A stretch of 64,000 nt of DNA. Origin: Phytoactinopolyspora halotolerans. GTDB taxonomy: Bacteria > Actinomycetota > Actinomycetes > Jiangellales > Jiangellaceae. A program made the position numbers and the translations under genes. The stretch is taken from assembly GCF_010550675.1 (NCBI RefSeq), contig NZ_JAAGOA010000008.1, positions 62,001 through 126,000 of the forward strand, in the 5' to 3' direction. Shown piece by piece: positions 11,448 to 20,330 of the stretch. Within the stretch, counting starts at the first letter, position 1; every line of letters starts with the position of its first letter. The notes beneath the pieces are model-generated. The model did not search any database. It was given only the letters and a program-made list of their open reading frames with translations, and was not told the DNA's origin.

Positions 11448-12449
11448 TCACAACCGGCGACAGCTCGAGCGGGTGACGAGGCTCGTCGGCAAGCGGACGT
11501 GGGGCTCCCTGGTCACGCCGTTGATGAGGTCGATGACCATGCCCAGGGCCTCGGCGCCCATCTGGTGGATCGGCTGGGCGACGGTCGTGAGCGGAGGGTC
11601 CGTCAACGCCGACTCGGGCACGTTGTCGAAGCCGATCACCGAGATATCGTCCGGGATGCGCAGCCCCAGTTCCCGGGCGACCTCCATGGTGCGGATCGCG
11701 GAGAGGTCGTTGGCCGCGAAGATGGCCGTCGGGCGGTCCGGGAGCGACAACAGCTCATGCGCCGGGGTGTCGGCCAGGTCAGGACGGTAGCCACCGATCC
11801 GCATGAGATCCGGGTCGACGGCGATGCCCGCCTCTTCCAACGCCGAGCGGTAACCCTGTTCGCGAAGGGTCGCCGATTCGAGATCCTCCCGGCCGCCGAG
11901 AAAGCCGATGCGGCTATGGCCGAGCGAGATCAGGTGCTGAGTCGCCAGCCGGGCGCCGGCGAAGCTGTCCGCGTCGACGGTCGGAGTGCCGGACGGGCCG
12001 GTATGCGGGTCGACGGCGACGACGGGAATGGTGCCGTGTTCGATACTCACGGTAGGCGTGACGAGTACCGCACCATCGATGAGCGTTCCGGCCAACCGGC
12101 TCAGATTGCGCTGTTCCCAGCCGACGCGGTCGTGCCGCCCGAGACCGCCGGTATACGCCATCAACTCGTAACCCGTCCCGTCGACCGCCTCGGAAACACC
12201 CTTCAGCAGCTCGGTGGAGAACGGCTCGAACTCGGCGACGAGAATGCCGATCACGTTGGTGCGGCGGCTGCGTAGGCTCCGTGCCACGATCGACGACTCG
12301 TAGCCGAGTTGCCTGATGACCTCTTGGACCCGGAGCTCGGTCTCCGGCGCGACACCGTAACGGCCGTTGATCACCTTGGATACGGTCGCGACGGAGACCT
12401 TCGCGGTTCTCGCAACGTCACCGATGGTGACCCTTCCCGTGGGCTGCAT
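11448..12449 (-). CDS. LacI-family repressor of the second sugar operon
   Basis: 333-residue LacI/GalR regulator with a typical HTH (IGDVARTAKVSVATVSKVI), a LRSRRTNVIGIL hinge and a sugar-sensor domain (TAIFAANDLSA, DISVIGFDNVPES). It is divergent from the binding-protein/permease/GH3 operon and most likely represses it in response to an oligosaccharide. I use the ATG at 12449: a TACTGT box ends 7 nt before it and there is no Shine-Dalgarno, which suggests a leaderless mRNA; an upstream GTG at 12485 would add 12 residues. It is comparable in position to BxlR of Streptomyces. Confidence 0.9.
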   Translation of the reverse strand: MQPTGRVTIGDVARTAKVSVATVSKVINGRYGVAPETELRVQEVIRQLGYESSIVARSLRSRRTNVIGILVAEFEPFSTELLKGVSEAVDGTGYELMAYTGGLGRHDRVGWEQRNLSRLAGTLIDGAVLVTPTVSIEHGTIPVVAVDPHTGPSGTPTVDADSFAGARLATQHLISLGHSRIGFLGGREDLESATLREQGYRSALEEAGIAVDPDLMRIGGYRPDLADTPAHELLSLPDRPTAIFAANDLSAIRTMEVARELGLRIPDDISVIGFDNVPESALTDPPLTTVAQPIHQMGAEALGMVIDLINGVTREPHVRLPTSLVTRSSCRRL

Positions 12450-12505
12450 GGACAAGACAGTAGCGTGCCGGCGAGCTACGGGCACGCGAATGGAGGTGTG
12501 TGATA

Positions 12506-12548
12506 GATAACGATGTCGATACCGTTATCGAAACCGATGTCGATAACG
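12506..12548. promoter_or_regulatory. Operator cluster for the second sugar operon
   Basis: An inverted repeat GATAACG-N10-CGTTATC spans 12506-12529. The 11-mer CGATGTCGATA is repeated at 12511-12521 and 12535-12545, exactly 24 bp apart, and GATAACG recurs at 12542-12548. The array ends directly before a -35 box. This is the likely binding region of the divergent LacI-type protein. Confidence 0.68.
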
Positions 12549-12549
12549 A

Positions 12550-12578
12550 TTGACACCCGTGTGTCGAAGCTGCAAAAC
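12550..12578 (+). promoter_or_regulatory. Promoter of the binding-protein operon
   Basis: A consensus -35 box TTGACA lies at 12550-12555. With a 17-bp spacer the -10 position holds CAAAAC, a weak match. The -35 abuts the operator cluster, as expected for a repressible promoter. The first gene starts 40 bp downstream. Confidence 0.55.
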
Positions 12579-12617
12579 TCGCGCACATTCCGTCAGGGAC
12601 GACTGGAGGGCACCCAG

Positions 12618-13964
12618 ATGACTCGCAGGACACGGAGGCAGGCCGCGCTGGTAGTTGCAGCGGCGGCCGCTCTCTTCAGCACAGCGTGCGCCGGACAAGA
12701 CAGCGACTCCGAACCCGACGCCGCCGACACCGCGGAGGGTGACGGCAACGGTGGCGACACCGGAGGAGGCGACGAGCCTGTCACCATCGAGTGGTGGCAT
12801 AACTCGAACAACGATCCGGGCCGGAGCTACTACGAACAGGTTGCCGCCGACTTCGAAGAGGCCAACCCCAATGTCACCATCGAGATCAACGCACAAGAGC
12901 ACGAGGACATGCTCACCCGGCTCGACGCGGCGTTCCAGAGCGGCGACGTGCCGGACATCTACATGGAACGCGGCGGCGGCGAACTCGCCGCTCACGTCGA
13001 CGCCGGCCTCACCCGGGATCTGACCGATGACGCCGCCGAGACGATCGACAAGCTCGGTGGCTCAGTCGCCGGCTGGCAGGTGGACGATCGCACGTACGCG
13101 CTGCCGTTCTCGCTGGGCGTGGTCGGCTTCTGGTACAACACCGCGTTGTTCGAGGAGGCGGGGATCACCGAGCCGCCACAGACGTTGGACGACTGGCTCG
13201 CCGCCGTCGACGCGCTCAAGGACGCGGACATCGAACCCGTCTCGGTCGGTGCGGGCGACGCCTGGCCGGCCGCGCACTACTGGTATTACACGGCGCTGCG
13301 CCAGTGTGCCCAGGACGTCCTGCAGGACGCGGTCACCAGCCTGGGCTTCTCCGACCCGTGCTTCGTACGGGCCGGTGAGACGCTGCAGACCATCGTCGAG
13401 GCCGAGCCGTTCAACGCGGGCTTCCTGACGACCCCAGCTCAGGAGGGCCCGACCTCCGCGTCCGGCCTGCTGGCCACCGAGCGAGTGGCGATGGAGCTGG
13501 CCGGCCACTGGGAGCCGGGCGTCATGCAGGGCCTGACCGAGGATGGCGAAGGGCTCGGCGAGAACACGGGCTGGTTCCCGTTCCCTGAGGTCCCCGGCCA
13601 GGAGGGTGACCCGGAGGCGGTTCTCGGCGGTGGCGATGCCTGGGCACTCTCCGCGGACGCGCCGGACCAAGCCGTCGACTTCATCGAGTATCTGCTCTCC
13701 GACGAGGTTCAGCAGGGCTTCGCCGAGAACGACATGGGTCTGCCGGTCAATCCGGCCGCCTCGGATTCCGTCACCGATCCGGCGCTGTCCGGGCTGCTCG
13801 AAGTACGGGACAACGCGCCCTACGTGCAGCTCTACTTCGACACAGCGTTCGGTGAGTCCGTCGGTGGTGCGATGAACGACGCGATCGTCCAGGCGTTCGC
13901 CGGCAACGCGTCACCACAGGACATCGTGGACGCCACTCAGCAAGCGGCAGATGCCGAGCAGTGA
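12618..13964 (+). CDS. Sugar-binding lipoprotein of a CUT1 ABC transporter
   Basis: 448-residue extracellular solute-binding protein (family 1). The lipobox FSTAC gives acylated Cys24, followed by an acidic Asp/Glu/Gly-rich linker. The mature domain begins VTIEWWHNSNN, a strong family signature. The start is the ATG with GGAGGG 8 nt upstream; an open frame back to 12513 would run through the promoter. It is first in a coupled operon with two permeases and a GH3 glycosidase, the arrangement of the Streptomyces bxlEFG-bxlA locus, so xylo-oligosaccharides or a related beta-linked oligosaccharide are likely ligands (inference). Confidence 0.9.
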   Translation: MTRRTRRQAALVVAAAAALFSTACAGQDSDSEPDAADTAEGDGNGGDTGGGDEPVTIEWWHNSNNDPGRSYYEQVAADFEEANPNVTIEINAQEHEDMLTRLDAAFQSGDVPDIYMERGGGELAAHVDAGLTRDLTDDAAETIDKLGGSVAGWQVDDRTYALPFSLGVVGFWYNTALFEEAGITEPPQTLDDWLAAVDALKDADIEPVSVGAGDAWPAAHYWYYTALRQCAQDVLQDAVTSLGFSDPCFVRAGETLQTIVEAEPFNAGFLTTPAQEGPTSASGLLATERVAMELAGHWEPGVMQGLTEDGEGLGENTGWFPFPEVPGQEGDPEAVLGGGDAWALSADAPDQAVDFIEYLLSDEVQQGFAENDMGLPVNPAASDSVTDPALSGLLEVRDNAPYVQLYFDTAFGESVGGAMNDAIVQAFAGNASPQDIVDATQQAADAEQ

Positions 13965-14956
13965 GTAACGCAACGACCAGGTCGGCAGGCGGTGCCTCCG
14001 AGGCGCCGCCTGCCGACCGCAGCACACAGGATCGGACCCCCCGCCGCCGCAGCAGCCGTCGGGCTCGGCAAGAGTGGCGCAAGCGCGCGGAGATCGTCTT
14101 CTTCGTCACGCCCGCCCTCGCGTTGTTCGTGGTCTTCGTGATCGTGCCGGTGCTCACGGCAGTCCAGATGTCCGTGTACCGGTGGCGCGGTTTCGGGCCG
14201 CTCGAGGATTTCGTCGGTCTGGACAACTACGTCTCCGTGCTGACCAACGACGTCTTCACCGGGGCCGTGGCGCACACCATGATCATCGTCGTCGGCTCGA
14301 TCCTTCTCCAGCTGCCGCTCGGGCTCGCCGTCGCCCTGCTGCTCAACCGCAAGATGAAGGGCCAGGGCCTACTGCGAACGATCGTCTTCGTACCGTTCGT
14401 TCTGTCCGAGGTCATCGCCGGTGTCATCTGGTTCCAGTTGCTGCAGCCGCGTTACGGCGTCGTCGACACGGCGCTGGGCAGCGTCGGCCTCGACGGGCCC
14501 GCGCAGGGATGGCTCGGCGATCCCGACATCGCCCTGTGGACCGTCCTGATCGTTTTGACATGGAAGTACCTCGGCCTGCCGATCCTGCTGTTCCTCGCCG
14601 GCCTGCAGGGCATCCCGAACGACCTGTACGAGGCCGCGCAGCTCGATGGCGCCACCTGGTGGCAGGTGCAGCGCAACATCACCATCCCGCTGCTGGGACC
14701 GACGATGCGGACCTGGGCGTTCCTGTCGATGATCGGATCACTCCAGCTGTTCGACATGGTGTGGATCCTCACCCGGGGCGGCCCGGCCAACGCCACGACG
14801 ACCATGGTGACGTTCCTGGTCAACGAGGGTACCAACCGCCAGAACTACGGCATCGCAGGCGCGGCCTCGATGATCCTCTTCGTGATCGCACTCACCATGG
14901 CGATCCTCTACCAGCGGCTGGTGCTGCGCCGGGACACCAAGGAGGCCGGACGATGA
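13961..14956 (+). CDS. Sugar ABC transporter permease, MalF/UgpA type
   Basis: 331-residue CUT1 permease without the long MalF insertion. An Arg-rich cytoplasmic N-terminus precedes six membrane helices. The ATPase-docking EAA loop reads LYEAAQLDGATWWQ. Its GTG start overlaps the TGA of the binding-protein gene (GTGA), so it is translationally coupled. It forms the transmembrane pore together with the next gene product. No ATPase is encoded nearby; a shared MsiK-type protein is expected. Confidence 0.9.
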   Translation: MSNATTRSAGGASEAPPADRSTQDRTPRRRSSRRARQEWRKRAEIVFFVTPALALFVVFVIVPVLTAVQMSVYRWRGFGPLEDFVGLDNYVSVLTNDVFTGAVAHTMIIVVGSILLQLPLGLAVALLLNRKMKGQGLLRTIVFVPFVLSEVIAGVIWFQLLQPRYGVVDTALGSVGLDGPAQGWLGDPDIALWTVLIVLTWKYLGLPILLFLAGLQGIPNDLYEAAQLDGATWWQVQRNITIPLLGPTMRTWAFLSMIGSLQLFDMVWILTRGGPANATTTMVTFLVNEGTNRQNYGIAGAASMILFVIALTMAILYQRLVLRRDTKEAGR

Positions 14957-15816
14957 CCACCGCGACAACTCCCCAGCGCGCGCGACGACAGCAGGACACT
15001 TTCTCCGGCGGTAACCCGCTGATCTACGTGCTCGCCCTCGTGGTAGCGGCGGGCTCGCTCGGACCGGTGCTCTTCGGCGTGCTCGGCGGCTTCCGTACCA
15101 ACGCCCAGCTGGCGGAGAGCCCGGCCGGCCTGCCCGACCCGTGGGTGTTCAGCAACTACACCGAGGCCCTGACCAATCCGGACTTCTGGCGGTTCACGCT
15201 GAACTCCACGGCCATCGCGACCATCACGACGCTTGTGGTCGTGGTGTGCGGCATGATGGCGGCGTACCCGCTCGCGCGGTATCGGTTCCGTGGACGCGAG
15301 GCGCTGTTCACCGTCTTCGTCGCGGGGCTCTTGTTCCCGGTCACCGTTGCCGTGATCCCGCTGTTCATCCTCGTCAGCCAGAACTTCGGGCTCAGCAACA
15401 CCTGGTGGGGAATCGCGCTGCCACAAGCCGCGTTCGCGCTGCCGTTGAGCGTCGTCATCCTGCGTCCGTTCCTGATCGCGTTGCCGAACGAGATCGAAGA
15501 GGCGGCGATGATCGACGGATCGTCGCGGATCAGCTTCTTCTGGCGGATCGTCGTGCCGCTGTCCTGGCCAGGGATGGTCACCGTGGGCGTGGTGGCGTTC
15601 GTCCAATCCTGGAACGCCTACCTGCTCCCGCTGTTGCTGTTGCAGGGCAACATGCGCACGCTGCCCCTCGGGGTCGCGGACTACTCCTCGGAGTACTCGG
15701 CCGACGTCGCCGGAGTCTACGCCTTCACCTCGCTGGCCATGATCCCAGCGCTGGTGCTGTTCCTGTTGATGCAGAAGCGCATCGTCAGCGGCCTGCAGGG
15801 TGCGGTCAAGGGATGA
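14953..15816 (+). CDS. Sugar ABC transporter permease, MalG/UgpE type
   Basis: 287-residue CUT1 permease, second pore subunit of the transporter. The EAA loop is EIEEAAMIDGSSRISFF and the C-terminus QKRIVSGLQGAVKG is the classic MalG-type ending. The ATG overlaps the stop of the previous gene (ATGA). A long open frame in the same register back to 14074 only shadows that gene and does not define the start. The glycosidase gene begins 34 bp downstream. Confidence 0.91.
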   Translation: MTTATTPQRARRQQDTFSGGNPLIYVLALVVAAGSLGPVLFGVLGGFRTNAQLAESPAGLPDPWVFSNYTEALTNPDFWRFTLNSTAIATITTLVVVVCGMMAAYPLARYRFRGREALFTVFVAGLLFPVTVAVIPLFILVSQNFGLSNTWWGIALPQAAFALPLSVVILRPFLIALPNEIEEAAMIDGSSRISFFWRIVVPLSWPGMVTVGVVAFVQSWNAYLLPLLLLQGNMRTLPLGVADYSSEYSADVAGVYAFTSLAMIPALVLFLLMQKRIVSGLQGAVKG

Positions 15817-15850
15817 CCCCGGCCCACCCCGGAAGAAGGAGCCAAAATAC

Positions 15851-18328
15851 GTGACGGACCTCGACAATCACCTGCCCCTGTCTCAGATCTCCCAGCGGGT
15901 ATATGACCTGCTGGCGCGGATGACGCTGGACGAGAAGCTGGCTCAGCTGGTCGGCTACTGGGTCGATCAGGTCGGCGCCGACAACGCCGGCACGGACGAC
16001 AGCAGCGACGACGGCGGCAGCAGCAGCGACGAGCCGGATCGTCCGGGTGACGTCGCGCCGTTGCAGGGGGAGATGACCGCATCACAGCGGTCGTTCGAGG
16101 AGTCGATCCGGCACGGCATCGGCCACCTGACCCGGGTGTACGGGACCCACCCGGTCGACCCGGTCACACGTGCGCAATGGCTCTGGGACCAGCAGCGCCG
16201 GTTGCGTTCGGACACCCGCCTCGGCATTCCGGCGCTCGTGCACGAGGAGTGCCTGACGGGCCTCGCCGCCTGGCAGGCGGCGGCGTTCCCCACGCCGCTC
16301 GCCTGGGGTGCGTCGTTCGACCCGGACCTCGTCGAGCAGATGGGCGGCGTCATCGGCGCGTCCATGCGGGCGCTCGGCATCCACCAAGGCCTCGCACCGG
16401 TGCTCGACGTGATCCGGGACCCGCGGTGGGGTCGCGTCGACGAGTGCATCGCCGAGGATCCGTACGTGGTCGGCACACTCGGCACGTCGTACGTGCGTGG
16501 GCTGCAGTCGGCAGGCGTGCACGCGACGCTCAAGCACTTCGTCAGCTACTCGGCGTCGCAGGCCGGACGGAACCACGCACCGGTGCATGCCGGGCCTCGC
16601 GAGGTCGCCGATGTCCTGCTGCCGCCGTTCGAGATGGCGCTGTTCGACGGAGGCGCTCGCTCGGTCATGAACTCCTACACCGAGATCGACGGCGTGCCGG
16701 TCGCGGCCGACGCCGACCTGCTGACCGGTCTGCTGCGCGAGCAGTGGGGCTTCACCGGAACCGTCGTCGCGGATTACTTCTCGGTAGCGTTTCTCGCGCT
16801 GTTGCACAGGGTGGCCGCCGACCAGGGTGATGCGGCTGCCCAGGCGCTGGCCGCCGGCATCGACATCGAGTTGCCGAACGGCGATGCATACCTCGAGCCG
16901 CTCGCCGAGCGGGTGCGGGCCGGCGTCGTCGACGAGAAGCTCGTCGACCGTGCGGTGCTGCGCGCGCTGGCGCAGAAGGAGGAACTCGGTCTGCTTGACG
17001 AGACCTTCGCCGACGATCCGCCGTCCACGGCCGACCTGGACTCGGCGGAACATCGGGACCTCGCGCGCCGCCTCGCGGAGGAGTCGGTCGTCCTGCTGTC
17101 CAACGATGGCGTCCTCCCTCTGGGCGGTCCCGGTCGCACGGTGCCCCGCCGAGTAGCGGTGATCGGTCCGAACGCCGACCGCTCGGAAGCGCTTCTGGGC
17201 TGCTATTCGTTCATCAACCACGTTCTCGCCGATCGTCCTGACGTCCCGTTCGGGATCGAGATCCCCACCGTCGCGGACGGGCTGCGCCAGGAGTCGGCGA
17301 CCGGCTCGCTCTCCGGGGCGGAGACCGTCGTCGTACGTGGGTGTGGCGTCGACGACGCCGACCGTTCCGGGTTCGCCGAGGCAACCGAGGCCGCCCGGGA
17401 GGCCGACGTGGCCGTGGTGGTGGTCGGCGACCAGGCCGGGCTGTTCGGGCGAGGCACGGTCGGTGAGGGCAACGATGTCGAGAGCCTCGATCTTCCCGGT
17501 GTCCAGCGGGAACTCGTCGAGACCGTCCGAGCCACCGGCACGCCCACCGTGCTGGTCCTCATCACCGGACGTCCGTACGCCATCGACTGGGCGCTGGAGG
17601 GACCATCCGCGGTCGGGGCGGTTCTCCAGGCGTTCTTCCCGGGGGAGGAAGGTGGCTCGGCGATCGCCGGTGTGCTCTCGGGGCGGGTCAACCCGTCCGG
17701 GCGGCTCCCCGTCTCGATGCCGCGGTCGGCCGGAGCCCAGCCGTACACGTATCTGCACCCGCCGCTCGGCGGCCCGAATGACGTCACCACCGCCGACACC
17801 ACACCGGTCCGGGCGTTCGGGCACGGCCTGTCATACACGACGTTCACGCATGAGGATCTCGCTGTCGACTCCGCAGCGGCCGCCGGTGGTTCCTTCGCCG
17901 CCTCGGTCCGGGTGACGAATACCGGCGATCGTCGCGGCGCGGACGTCGTGCAGATCTACGCTCGCGACCTGGTGGCCAGCATCACCCGGCCGACCGTCCA
18001 GCTGCTGGGCTATCACCGCGTCGAGCTCGACGCCGGCGAGTCAGCGGTCGTCCGCTTCGAGGTTCCCACGACGCGGCTGGCGTTCACCGACCGTCACATG
18101 GTCCGCATCGTGGAACCGGGCGACGTCGAGGTCTGGGTGGGCCGTTCCGCCGCCGACAACCGGACACGCCCACACGCCGACGGCATCGCCCAGGCGGAGC
18201 CCGCATCGGACGTGATGGCCGACGCGGACGACGGCCCGCCCCGCGCGACCATCACGCTGACCGGTGAACCCCACGTCGTGACACCGGCAGACGAGCGTAT
18301 GGTCCGGGTGAGCGTCCTGCGCATATAG
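15851..18328 (+). CDS. GH3 glycosidase (beta-xylosidase/beta-glucosidase type)
   Basis: 825-residue family GH3 enzyme without signal peptide, so it probably hydrolyses imported oligosaccharides in the cytoplasm. Visible parts are the (beta/alpha)8-like N-terminal domain (RDPRWGRVDECIAEDP, LKHFVSYSASQAGRNHAP), nucleophile Asp308 in VVADYFSV, the alpha/beta sandwich (LAEESVVLLSNDGVLPL) and a C-terminal fibronectin III-like domain (VTNTGDRRGADVVQIY). The KHF...SASxAGRNHAP form occurs in actinobacterial BxlA-type beta-xylosidases; specificity for xylose, glucose or arabinose is not certain. Residues about 45-65 are an unusual Ser/Asp-rich insertion. The GTG start has AAGGAG 9 nt upstream. Last gene of the operon. 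Confidence 0.9.
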   Translation: MTDLDNHLPLSQISQRVYDLLARMTLDEKLAQLVGYWVDQVGADNAGTDDSSDDGGSSSDEPDRPGDVAPLQGEMTASQRSFEESIRHGIGHLTRVYGTHPVDPVTRAQWLWDQQRRLRSDTRLGIPALVHEECLTGLAAWQAAAFPTPLAWGASFDPDLVEQMGGVIGASMRALGIHQGLAPVLDVIRDPRWGRVDECIAEDPYVVGTLGTSYVRGLQSAGVHATLKHFVSYSASQAGRNHAPVHAGPREVADVLLPPFEMALFDGGARSVMNSYTEIDGVPVAADADLLTGLLREQWGFTGTVVADYFSVAFLALLHRVAADQGDAAAQALAAGIDIELPNGDAYLEPLAERVRAGVVDEKLVDRAVLRALAQKEELGLLDETFADDPPSTADLDSAEHRDLARRLAEESVVLLSNDGVLPLGGPGRTVPRRVAVIGPNADRSEALLGCYSFINHVLADRPDVPFGIEIPTVADGLRQESATGSLSGAETVVVRGCGVDDADRSGFAEATEAAREADVAVVVVGDQAGLFGRGTVGEGNDVESLDLPGVQRELVETVRATGTPTVLVLITGRPYAIDWALEGPSAVGAVLQAFFPGEEGGSAIAGVLSGRVNPSGRLPVSMPRSAGAQPYTYLHPPLGGPNDVTTADTTPVRAFGHGLSYTTFTHEDLAVDSAAAAGGSFAASVRVTNTGDRRGADVVQIYARDLVASITRPTVQLLGYHRVELDAGESAVVRFEVPTTRLAFTDRHMVRIVEPGDVEVWVGRSAADNRTRPHADGIAQAEPASDVMADADDGPPRATITLTGEPHVVTPADERMVRVSVLRI

Positions 18329-18425
18329 GCTCACCGCTGGCGTGGTGCATCCCCGAAGCGGACTGACTGGCCGATGGACGCCGGTGGCGGCCCTTGCCGT
18401 CCCAGCACGTCGATAGACTCGCCTG

Positions 18426-19361
18426 GTGGGCAGGGGGATGGCGGACGCACCAGACGACGCCGAGTTGGTCCGTGCCGCTCAGGCCGGTGATGTCGAGTGT
18501 TCCGGTGTGCTTCTGGCTCGGCATTGGGGCGCCATGCGGGCGGTCGCGTTGAGCATTCTCGGCCACAGGCCCGAAGCCGACGACGCGTTGCAGGAGGCGG
18601 CGCTGACAGCCGTGCGCCGCATCGGGGATGTGCGTGATGCGGCCTCCGTCGGCCCGTGGTTGCGCGCCATCGTGCGCAATGTCTGCCGGATGCAGGTGCG
18701 CGGAAGGACGGAGGTCCCTGCCGATCAGCTCGATCTCCTGGCCCGGCCGGCGATCGACTCTGATCCGGCGGAGCTGCTGGACCGGCATGCGGCGAGGGAC
18801 TGGGTCTGGCGAGCAATAGAGGAGTTGTCCCCGAGCCTCCGTCTGGTGACCATGCTGCGGTACTTCACCGGAGTCACCGCCTATGAACAGATCGCGGCGC
18901 TGTGCGGGATTCCGGTCGGCACGGTGCGCAGCCGGCTCAGCCAGGCTCGTACCAAACTGACCGACGCCCTCCTCGCGACCGCCGACGCGGCACACGACGA
19001 CGTGGCCGCGCTGACCAGAACGCGCCGGGCCGAGGCAACCGAGATGCTGCGGGCCGCGGAGCGCGGTTCTTACGCCGAGCTCCTGGCAGCGACCTGGTCT
19101 ACGGACGTGGAGACCACCTGGCCTGACGGTCAGCGGACAACGGGCCAGGACCAGCTCATCCGGGCGATGTACGGCGACGTGGAAGACGGCGTGCGCTATC
19201 GGCTGGCCCATGTCGTGGCCAGCCGTGGCGTGACCATCCTGGAGACCGACCTGATCAGCCCACCTGACGATCCGTTCCACTGCCCGCCGGGCGCGGTCTG
19301 GGTACTGGCCCTGGAAGACCGCCGAGTCCGGCGGCTGCGGCTTTTCCATCCCGAGCGGTGA
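18426..19361 (+). CDS. ECF-type RNA polymerase sigma factor with SnoaL-like C-terminal domain
   Basis: 311-residue sigma-70 family protein. Sigma region 2 (DDALQEAALTAVRRI) and region 4 (EQIAALCGIPVGTVRSRLSQAR) are clear. After them about 100 extra residues (TWSTDVETTWPDGQRTTGQD onward) resemble a SnoaL/NTF2-like domain, as in ECF groups where this tail replaces a separate anti-sigma factor. No anti-sigma gene is adjacent. GTG at 18426 lies 6 nt after TAGACT, suggesting a leaderless mRNA; the ATG at 18438 has a G-run directly against it and is less likely. It ends 84 bp from a convergent acetyltransferase gene. The target promoters are unknown. Confidence 0.86.
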   Translation: MGRGMADAPDDAELVRAAQAGDVECSGVLLARHWGAMRAVALSILGHRPEADDALQEAALTAVRRIGDVRDAASVGPWLRAIVRNVCRMQVRGRTEVPADQLDLLARPAIDSDPAELLDRHAARDWVWRAIEELSPSLRLVTMLRYFTGVTAYEQIAALCGIPVGTVRSRLSQARTKLTDALLATADAAHDDVAALTRTRRAEATEMLRAAERGSYAELLAATWSTDVETTWPDGQRTTGQDQLIRAMYGDVEDGVRYRLAHVVASRGVTILETDLISPPDDPFHCPPGAVWVLALEDRRVRRLRLFHPER

Positions 19362-19445
19362 GATTGCCGCTCGATTCCGGGCGCCGCAGACGCCGGTCCA
19401 TCAGCCGGTTTCGACTGACCCATCACCAGGCGGCGGAATCGTCGC

Positions 19446-20234
19446 CTACGCCGGTGCCCTCGGCAACTGGAACAGCCGGTAGTGCGTCACGGTGTGGAAG
19501 CCCATCCGGCGATATACCGGCTCGCCGTCGGCGCTGGACTGCAGCGTCGCGACCCGCAAACCGCGTTCCCTTCCGGCCTTCAGCGCGGCGAGGGTCAGCG
19601 CGGTGCCGATTCCCCGGCGCCGGTAGCCGGAATCGGTGCTGACGACGTAGATGCCTGCGACACCGTTGCTGATCGACGTGGCGGCGGTTCCGACGACCCG
19701 CCCGTGGAGACGGCCGGTGAAACGGATGAGTTCATCATTCTGTGTGGTTCGGTTGATCTCTCGTTCGACGGCGGCCGGCACGGCTGCATCGGGGACGCCC
19801 ATGGACGGCGCATACGCCTCGACGAATGCCGCGGTCCCGCCGGCTCCTTCCACCTGGTCGATGACGAGATCGGCCGGCGCGGGGACCTCAGCCACCTGGT
19901 CCACCCGTACGGCCATGACAGGCATCGACTGAACCTCGCTCGCGCCCCGGGCCAGCAGACCGTCGGCGACAGCGGGATCACTGTCCGGACCCACCCACCA
20001 GAGCCATGGCGTTCTGTACAGCCGGCGTCGCGCCTCGGCCACGGCATCGTCCAGTCGCTGCCGACGCAGCCGCAACACCCCATTGAGGAGAGGGTGCGGA
20101 AGGTCACTGCGGTACGTCGGCAGGTCGGCATCGACGGAATCAGTGCTGCCCCAGCCGAGCCAGTAGGCACGGTTGTTGGCCAGCTGTGGAGCCAGATCGT
20201 CTATGGAGTCCACGGCGTGTATCGAAGAGTGCAT
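19446..20234 (-). CDS. GNAT-family N-acetyltransferase
   Basis: 262-residue acetyltransferase. The C-terminal half holds the acetyl-CoA site: GIYVVSTDSGYRRRGIGTAL (motif A with R-R-R-G-I-G-T) and YRRMGFHTVTHYRLF (motif B). The N-terminal half is a less conserved, possibly degenerate second GNAT-like unit. ATG 20234 is preferred over GTG 20258; neither has a convincing ribosome-binding site. It lies downstream of the SNF2 helicase gene on the same strand with a 96-bp gap. Substrate unknown. Confidence 0.8.
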   Translation of the reverse strand: MHSSIHAVDSIDDLAPQLANNRAYWLGWGSTDSVDADLPTYRSDLPHPLLNGVLRLRRQRLDDAVAEARRRLYRTPWLWWVGPDSDPAVADGLLARGASEVQSMPVMAVRVDQVAEVPAPADLVIDQVEGAGGTAAFVEAYAPSMGVPDAAVPAAVEREINRTTQNDELIRFTGRLHGRVVGTAATSISNGVAGIYVVSTDSGYRRRGIGTALTLAALKAGRERGLRVATLQSSADGEPVYRRMGFHTVTHYRLFQLPRAPA

Positions 20235-20330
20235 GCCCACAAGATGCGCCCACGCCACGAAAAGTTCGAAAGGTCGTGGCTGATGTCGTGGGACCCCCTG
20301 CCGTCGCCTGCCGCGCGGCGGGTCACGGGA

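Noticed and set aside
11389-11790. Small plus-strand frame beginning MAQPYIRIVYRDE
   Set aside because: Runs into the antisense of the LacI gene after about 60 bp and has no ribosome-binding site or family match.
16082-17824. 580-codon minus-strand frame inside the GH3 gene
   Set aside because: Low-complexity antisense frame; the plus strand encodes a full GH3 enzyme with catalytic residues.
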